This document shows positions 7,363 to 10,676 of a DNA stretch of 10,676 bases, piece by piece; position 1 is the first letter of the stretch, and every line of letters starts with the position of its first letter. The DNA is taken from contig JAHXIM010000519.1 in NCBI GenBank assembly GCA_025655635.1, positions 1 through 10,676 on the forward strand, written 5' to 3'. The position numbers were made by a program, and so were the translations under genes. The notes under the pieces were generated by a model. It saw nothing but the letters and a program-made list of their open reading frames with translations, made no database searches and was not told where the DNA came from. This stretch comes from a gamma proteobacterium symbiont of Lucinoma myriamae (GTDB taxonomy: Bacteria; Pseudomonadota; Gammaproteobacteria; GRL18).

Positions 7363-7956
7363 ATGAATATAGTTATTTTTCGTCTACTATTTACTCTTAT
7401 TTTTTTTACCTCCATTTTCCTTTCACTGACAGCTTGTGATAGTTCATCTGATGCCAAAAACAGTACAAAAGCTCTCACACCTGAGTTAATTACCCTCGCT
7501 GAAAATGGTGATTTAAACAAACTTAATCAACTACTATCTTTAGGTGAAAGCCCTGACATACAAGACAGTTGTCAATGGACACCACTTATGAAGGCAGCGC
7601 AGTACGGCCATATTGATATCGTCAAAGCATTACTAAAAAGTGGTGCTCTGGTCGATCAAACCGATAAAGGCAGTTATACGGCACTTCTTCTGGCAGCTTC
7701 TCGAAATCATTCAGATATTGTATCGCTATTACTTGAGCATGGTGCAAACATCAATCATCAGGAAAAAACAATGGGCTGGAGCGCTTTAATCTGGGCAAGC
7801 AAATTAAACTATAAGTCCACTGTTGAGGTTTTATTGAGTCATAAGGCTGATCGTCTATTAAAAGATTTTCAAAACAATACTGCTCACATGTGGGCAAAAA
7901 ATATTCAGTCTAATGAAATCAGTCAGCTTTTAGAGTCACCAAATCCTTCTCAATAA
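7363..7956 (+). CDS. ankyrin-repeat lipoprotein
   Basis: This is a 197-residue predicted lipoprotein. The signal peptide has a long hydrophobic core (about 4-20) and the lipobox LTAC with Cys25 as the lipidated residue. After a short linker come four recognisable ankyrin repeats: about 39-69 (degenerate), 71-103 (WTPLMKAAQYGHIDIVKALL), 104-137 (YTALLLAASRNHSDIVSLLL) and 139-170 (WSALIWASKLNYKSTVEVLL), then a partial fifth. Ankyrin stacks bind other proteins, so this is probably a membrane-anchored, periplasm-facing binding module; the partner is unknown. The residue after Cys is Asp, which in E. coli holds lipoproteins in the inner membrane. GAGG at 7351-7354 precedes the ATG. The gene separates ftsX from rpoH, which are adjacent in Pseudomonas, so it looks like an insertion in this lineage. 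Confidence 0.88.
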   Translation: MNIVIFRLLFTLIFFTSIFLSLTACDSSSDAKNSTKALTPELITLAENGDLNKLNQLLSLGESPDIQDSCQWTPLMKAAQYGHIDIVKALLKSGALVDQTDKGSYTALLLAASRNHSDIVSLLLEHGANINHQEKTMGWSALIWASKLNYKSTVEVLLSHKADRLLKDFQNNTAHMWAKNIQSNEISQLLESPNPSQ

Positions 7957-8070
7957 ATCAACTATTATTGATAGAGTATATTACCTTACTATTTTACTTG
8001 GTTATTATTTTATGATATTCTTTTGTTTATGATTTAGTAAGCATTCAGCGTTTTATTTACAAAATAAACT

Positions 8071-8097
8071 GAACTTTATTAAAAATTAGCACTCTAT
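8071..8097 (+). promoter_or_regulatory. candidate sigma-E (RpoE) promoter of rpoH
   Basis: GAACTT (8071-8076), then exactly 16 nt, then TCTAT (8093-8097) matches the E. coli sigma-E pattern GAACTT-N16-TCTGA at nine of eleven positions. E. coli rpoH is known to have a sigma-E promoter (P3), so the match has biological precedent. The -10 element lies inside the CIRCE operator, so HrcA binding would block it. No experimental support is available from sequence alone. Confidence 0.45.
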
Positions 8098-8112
8098 TAC
8101 AAAGAGTGCTAA
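8086..8112 (+). promoter_or_regulatory. CIRCE operator (HrcA binding site) upstream of rpoH
   Basis: TTAGCACTC (8086-8094), a 9-nt spacer, and GAGTGCTAA (8104-8112) form a perfect inverted repeat identical to the CIRCE consensus. HrcA is the repressor that binds CIRCE, typically in front of groESL or dnaK operons, and is released on heat shock. Here the operator lies 134 nt before the rpoH ATG and overlaps the best promoter candidates, so it should repress rpoH under non-stress conditions. Confidence 0.93.
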
Positions 8113-8135
8113 AATTTGCATCTATTTTATATATT
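8107..8135 (+). promoter_or_regulatory. candidate sigma-70 promoter of rpoH
   Basis: TATATT (8130-8135, five of six matches to TATAAT) has TGCTAA at the 17-nt -35 position (8107-8112), which is a poor -35 inside the right half of CIRCE. The -10 is plausible, the -35 is weak; binding of HrcA would occlude it. Confidence 0.3.
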
Positions 8136-8144
8136 ATGGCTGCA

Positions 8145-8221
8145 ATCTCAATTAGTTAAGGCTTTCTTACTACAGATACACAAGCCCTTAACCAGCAATG
8201 AACTTAAATAAAAATTGAGAT
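8145..8221 (+). promoter_or_regulatory. nested stem structure in the rpoH leader RNA
   Basis: The leader contains a perfect 9-bp outer stem (ATCTCAATT 8145-8153 with AATTGAGAT 8213-8221). It encloses a 10-bp inner stem with one bulged C (GTTAAGGCTT 8155-8164 with AAGCCCTTAAC 8182-8192). The fold ends about 14 nt before the AGGA Shine-Dalgarno (8235-8238). An alternative pairing of 8162-8170 with 8229-8236 would cover the front of the Shine-Dalgarno. Such competing folds could make translation temperature-sensitive, but I have not computed energies. Confidence 0.4.
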
Positions 8222-8246
8222 AAACCCCGTAAAAAGGAAAATATTT

Positions 8247-9101
8247 ATGACTACAAAATCTTTAGCTATACCATTAGCGGTCCCGACAGGCAGCCTTGAG
8301 AGTTATATCAGTGCTTCCAATACGATCCCTATGCTTACTGCTGAAGAGGAAACTTCCCTGGGCCAGCAAGTCAAGGATAGTGGTGATCTGGATGCAGCAC
8401 AGCGTATGATTATGTCTCATCTGCGTTTTGTCGTGCATATTGCCCGTGGTTATCGTGGTTATGGTCTACCTCAGGGTGATTTGATTCAGGAAGGTAATAT
8501 TGGCCTGATGAAAGCCGTTAAACGCTTTGATCCTGACAAAAAAGTACGACTGGTATCCTTTGCGGTACACTGGATTAAAGCCGAGATTCACGAATATATC
8601 CTGCGTAACTGGCGTATAGTTAAAATTGCTACCACAAAGGCACAGCGCAAATTATTTTTTAATCTGCGTCGTAAGAAGAAACGTTTAGGCTGGTTTTCTG
8701 ACGAAGAAGTCCATACTGTTGCTGAAGAACTGGGAGTAACCACTAAAGATGTCTTACAGATGGAAGCGCGTCTGACCTATCAGGATAATGCTTTTGATGG
8801 TTATGATGAGGAAGACAATGAAAATACACCTGTCATCCCGGCAAATTATTTAGAGTCTGCTGAGCCATCTCCAGAACAATCTCTGGTTACCTCTGACACC
8901 AAAAAGAATCAGTCTAACTTACTGCATTCTGCATTAGCTACTTTAGATGATCGCAGCCGTGATATTGTTTCTCAGCGCTGGCTGAATGATGATAAGCAGA
9001 CACTTCAGGAACTTGCAGGAAAGTATGATATTTCTGCTGAACGTGTCAGACAGCTGGAAAATAATGCTATGAAGAAGCTTAGAGCTTCTATGGTTGCATA
9101 A
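8247..9101 (+). CDS. rpoH: RNA polymerase heat-shock sigma factor RpoH (sigma-32)
   Basis: Sigma-32 directs RNA polymerase to heat-shock promoters for chaperones and proteases. The protein has 284 residues, the same length as E. coli RpoH. Region 2 is intact (LRFVVHIARGYRGYGLPQGDLIQ, then the -10 recognition segment with FDPDKKVRLVSFAVHWIKAEI). The diagnostic RpoH box QRKLFFNLR lies at 133-141, and region 4.2 carries a helix-turn-helix (LQELAGKYDISAERVRQLE, about 253-271). AGGA at 8235-8238 is 8 nt from the ATG. The control region holds a CIRCE operator, a sigma-E-like promoter and a structured leader, so both transcription and translation are probably regulated. A strong terminator follows. 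Confidence 0.97.
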   Translation: MTTKSLAIPLAVPTGSLESYISASNTIPMLTAEEETSLGQQVKDSGDLDAAQRMIMSHLRFVVHIARGYRGYGLPQGDLIQEGNIGLMKAVKRFDPDKKVRLVSFAVHWIKAEIHEYILRNWRIVKIATTKAQRKLFFNLRRKKKRLGWFSDEEVHTVAEELGVTTKDVLQMEARLTYQDNAFDGYDEEDNENTPVIPANYLESAEPSPEQSLVTSDTKKNQSNLLHSALATLDDRSRDIVSQRWLNDDKQTLQELAGKYDISAERVRQLENNAMKKLRASMVA

Positions 9102-9122
9102 ATAACTCATACAAAGAGACTA

Positions 9123-9177
9123 AAAAAACAAAATAGGGAGCCTTTCTTTAATATAAGAGGCTCCCTTTTTTGTTTTT
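9123..9177. terminator. strong bidirectional intrinsic terminator after rpoH
   Basis: The GC-rich stem GGGAGCCT (9136-9143) with AGGCTCCC (9158-9165) is followed by TTTTTTGTTTTT. The matching A-rich tract AAAAAAACAAAA upstream gives a T run on the minus strand too. It therefore ends rpoH (stop at 9101) and can also stop minus-strand transcription from the lipoprotein gene. The gap 9178-9332 has no other supported feature. Confidence 0.92.
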
Positions 9178-9332
9178 ATGCCCTCAATAAGAATCTACTT
9201 GTTTAGATTGCTTTATCAGAGCTATCTATTTGGTTCAATCTTCTTGATAGAAGCCCTATATACTCAAGCTATTCTATATTATCAGCTAAACTTAATCGAA
9301 TACTGGCTTGTATAATTGACTTGGCCAAGCTT

Positions 9333-9863
9333 TTATAAATTAAATTTAATATAAGTACCTGCTGCTGCCTGCATTTGTTCAAGTGTTGGTAATTGTGCTT
9401 TACCATGTGCTGCCTGAACACCTCTGCAGATCAAGGCTCTTACTTGAGATTTTGATTCCGGGTCTTGTGCCGACAGATGGAAACGAAAGAATCGTTTAAT
9501 ATCAGCAGGACTTGACGATACATGATTTAATGAAGCAACCATAACCGGTTTTAACATGACAATTGGACTTTCCTCCTGAGAAATCTCAATAATATCAAAT
9601 TTCTCCGGTTTTATTATTTGTCGAGTTTCAGAAACTGTATTGATCTCCACTTCACAATTAACGCTATATGAATTCAATCTTACAGGTGGTATGACATTCC
9701 CTGATTGTAAAAATGCTCTGGCATAATTTGGAGATACCTCAATGGATTGGGTTATTTCAATGGTTGAATCGGAAACTGGTTTTAGATAAGAAGTATTGGT
9801 TTGTATTAAAGGTGACTGACAAGCAACTAATAATAATAAAGAAAGTATAATAAAAAACTTCAT
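9333..9863 (-). CDS. conserved lipoprotein of unknown function
   Basis: This is a 176-residue predicted lipoprotein. The signal peptide MKFFIILSLLLLVAC ends at lipidated Cys15, followed by Gln, which allows outer-membrane sorting by the Lol rules. I chose ATG 9863 because GGAG lies 7 nt upstream of it; a TTG at 9875 is in frame but overlaps that Shine-Dalgarno. The mature part has two segments I associate from memory with a family of uncharacterised proteobacterial proteins: ARAFLQSGNV (48-57) leading to YSVNCEVEI (66-74), and a C-terminal VRALICRG (141-148) followed by LPTLEQMQAAAG (158-169). Cys70 and Cys146 could form a disulfide. Function is unknown. It is monocistronic between the rpoH terminator and the hairpin at 10048. 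Confidence 0.8.
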   Translation of the reverse strand: MKFFIILSLLLLVACQSPLIQTNTSYLKPVSDSTIEITQSIEVSPNYARAFLQSGNVIPPVRLNSYSVNCEVEINTVSETRQIIKPEKFDIIEISQEESPIVMLKPVMVASLNHVSSSPADIKRFFRFHLSAQDPESKSQVRALICRGVQAAHGKAQLPTLEQMQAAAGTYIKFNL

Positions 9864-10047
9864 GATTATCTCCAATAGTTAAACCTCGATTATTTAATAC
9901 TACTGTTCTAAACTGGTTCTTCAAAAAATTCAGTCGCTCTACTGTTAGCTTGAAGACGATTTATTCGTTTGCTCCATAGTGAGACAGATAATGTTCGACT
10001 TCTTGATGTTGAAAGTTATTTGGCAGGATATTATCGGCTGATCAGTA

Positions 10048-10095
10048 AAGATTGCTAACCATCGAATATTGCTAAAATGATGGTTGAGCAATTTT
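10048..10095 (-). terminator. long stem-loop downstream of the sulfur-globule-like gene
   Basis: ATTGCTAACCATC (10051-10063) pairs with GATGGTTGAGCAAT (10079-10092) with one bulged G. The helix extends three more pairs outward (one G-T, two A-T), giving about 16 bp around a 15-nt loop. It starts 33 nt after the minus-strand stop at 10128, as expected for a terminator or an mRNA-stabilising 3' hairpin. The T run that would follow on the minus strand is poor (CTTTACT), so stabilisation may be its role. The rest of the gap 9864-10127 holds no confident feature. Confidence 0.5.
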
Positions 10096-10127
10096 GAGCT
10101 TAGTTAAAAGCCAGCCGGAAGTTATAT

Positions 10128-10631
10128 TTACTGTGCAGGTACTTGTCTTATCTCAACTTCAATTGGAGGCTCTGGTGCAGCCTCAACAGGCGCTGGATAT
10201 TGATCGTACCCCTGCTCATACGGGTTGCCATAGCCGCCGCCATAAGGACCTCGATTATAACGGTTGTAGTTATTATTGTTGCCCCAATTCCAGGGCACAT
10301 TATTACCGCCCCAGCTATTGCCTCTACCCATATTCCAAGGTGTGTTATTGCCACCACCCCAACGGTTACCGCCCCCGCGATTATTGTTACTCCAGGGGCC
10401 GCTGTTCCATGGACCATCATTCCAGTTTGAGCCATAGCCCCTATTGCTGCCCCAGTTCCAGGGTGAACTATTGCTGCCCCAGTTATTACCCCAGCCATTA
10501 CCATCGTCGCTGCCGAAGCTAAATGCTGATGCTGATACCGCAGCAGCCAATAATGATGTACCGATAATTAATTTTGTTATTTTTCTGGCTCTTCTCCGCT
10601 TCGATGAGTGAAGAAAGATGCTAATACTCAC
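10128..10631 (-). CDS. secreted Gly/Asn/Trp/Tyr-rich repeat protein, probable sulfur globule protein
   Basis: The 167-residue frame begins with GTG at 10631. Residues 18-36 (ITKLIIGTSLLAAAVSASA) make a clear Sec signal peptide with cleavage after Ala36. The mature part is very low complexity: Gly, Asn and Trp with regularly spaced PWN/PW units (57, 74, 79, 98, 113), then a Gly/Tyr/Asn segment (about 120-145) and a Pro/Glu-rich tail ending IRQVPAQ. Sulfur globule proteins of purple and other sulfur bacteria (SgpA/B rich in Gly/Tyr, SgpC/CV3 rich in Asn with regular prolines) are exported proteins of this kind that coat periplasmic sulfur deposits. This one combines both compositions. Another structural Gly-rich envelope protein is possible. 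The start is odd: the 17 residues before the signal peptide include KRRRARK, and a purine-rich Shine-Dalgarno (10590-10597) points to an ATA at 10580. Confidence 0.65.
   Translation of the reverse strand: MSISIFLHSSKRRRARKITKLIIGTSLLAAAVSASAFSFGSDDGNGWGNNWGSNSSPWNWGSNRGYGSNWNDGPWNSGPWSNNNRGGGNRWGGGNNTPWNMGRGNSWGGNNVPWNWGNNNNYNRYNRGPYGGGYGNPYEQGYDQYPAPVEAAPEPPIEVEIRQVPAQ
10233..10499 (-). repeat. imperfect tandem PWN / WGN coding repeats
   Basis: Residues 45-133 of the sulfur-globule-like protein are built from imperfect copies of a unit of about 15-20 residues of the form WGNNxxPWNWG. At DNA level they appear as repeated ccccag/ccagg blocks on the plus strand. Such tracts are prone to unequal recombination and to false antisense ORFs (the plus-strand frames here are of this kind). 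Confidence 0.6.
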
Positions 10632-10643
10632 GAAACCTGTTGC

Positions 10644-10674
10644 AATATAAAGCTTCTGAAGGTTTTATAAGCAA
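10644..10674 (-). promoter_or_regulatory. candidate promoter of the sulfur-globule-like gene
   Basis: On the minus strand TTGCTT (10674-10669) is followed after 17-19 nt by TTTATATT (10651-10644), which offers TTTATA, TTATAT or TATATT as -10. It lies just upstream of the GTG at 10631, at the window edge, so the full control region cannot be seen. Confidence 0.3.
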
Positions 10675-10676
10675 TA

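Noticed and set aside
7950..7971. AT-only hairpin TCAATAA/TTATTGA over the stop of the ankyrin gene
   Set aside because: Seven A-T-rich pairs, no T run; too weak to call a terminator.
9178..9315. 45-codon plus-strand ORF starting ATG at 9178
   Set aside because: The ATG sits at the end of the rpoH terminator T run with no Shine-Dalgarno, and the product is a low-complexity Leu/Tyr/Ile-rich sequence; probably chance.
10094..10522. Plus-strand ORFs and an alternative minus frame over the sulfur-globule-like gene
   Set aside because: They are His/Tyr/Cys-rich or Gly/Ala/Ile-rich by-products of the repeat composition; only the minus frame at 10128-10631 has a signal peptide and ordered repeats.

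Overview
The window looks like a moderately AT-rich gammaproteobacterial chromosome segment. The core order rsmD - M16 peptidase - M16 peptidase <-> ftsY - ftsE - ftsX - rpoH is, as I recall it, the order of this locus in Pseudomonas (PA0370-PA0376), so most of the window is vertically inherited housekeeping DNA. The last gene encodes a secreted, Gly/Asn/Trp/Tyr-rich repeat protein that resembles sulfur globule proteins. If that is right, the host is probably a sulfur-oxidising gammaproteobacterium. That identification is an inference from composition, not a search result.

Layout. 1-473: no intact gene; it holds a possible small + strand gene broken by a one-base frameshift (192-452). 474-3979 (minus): an operon of two periplasmic M16 peptidases followed by rsmD. 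The first M16 subunit has the zinc motif HVLEH; the second has lost it but carries the R/Y pair, so together they look like an obligate heterodimer. 3980-4133: divergent promoter region. 4134-7029 (plus): ftsY-ftsE-ftsX, coding for the SRP receptor and the FtsEX divisome ABC complex. 7030-7362: a hairpin, plus an unlisted 44-residue single-pass membrane protein on the minus strand with its own Shine-Dalgarno and -10 box. 7363-7956: an ankyrin-repeat lipoprotein sitting between ftsX and rpoH, which are neighbours in Pseudomonas. 7957-8246: the rpoH control region. 8247-9101: rpoH, followed by a strong bidirectional terminator. 9333-9863 (minus): a conserved lipoprotein of unknown function. 10128-10631 (minus): the sulfur-globule-like protein.

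The most interesting regulatory signal is upstream of rpoH. There is a perfect CIRCE operator (TTAGCACTC-N9-GAGTGCTAA, 8086-8112), the binding site of the heat-shock repressor HrcA. It overlaps a sigma-E-like promoter (GAACTT-N16-TCTAT) and the -35 position of a candidate sigma-70 promoter. The leader RNA downstream can fold into nested stems. Together these suggest that the HrcA, envelope-stress (sigma-E) and sigma-32 circuits meet at one promoter.

Other points worth a look are the unlisted 44-aa membrane protein, the ankyrin lipoprotein with an Asp after its lipid-anchored Cys, the split M16 pair, and the odd start of the sulfur-globule-like gene, where a good Shine-Dalgarno precedes an ATA codon rather than ATG.
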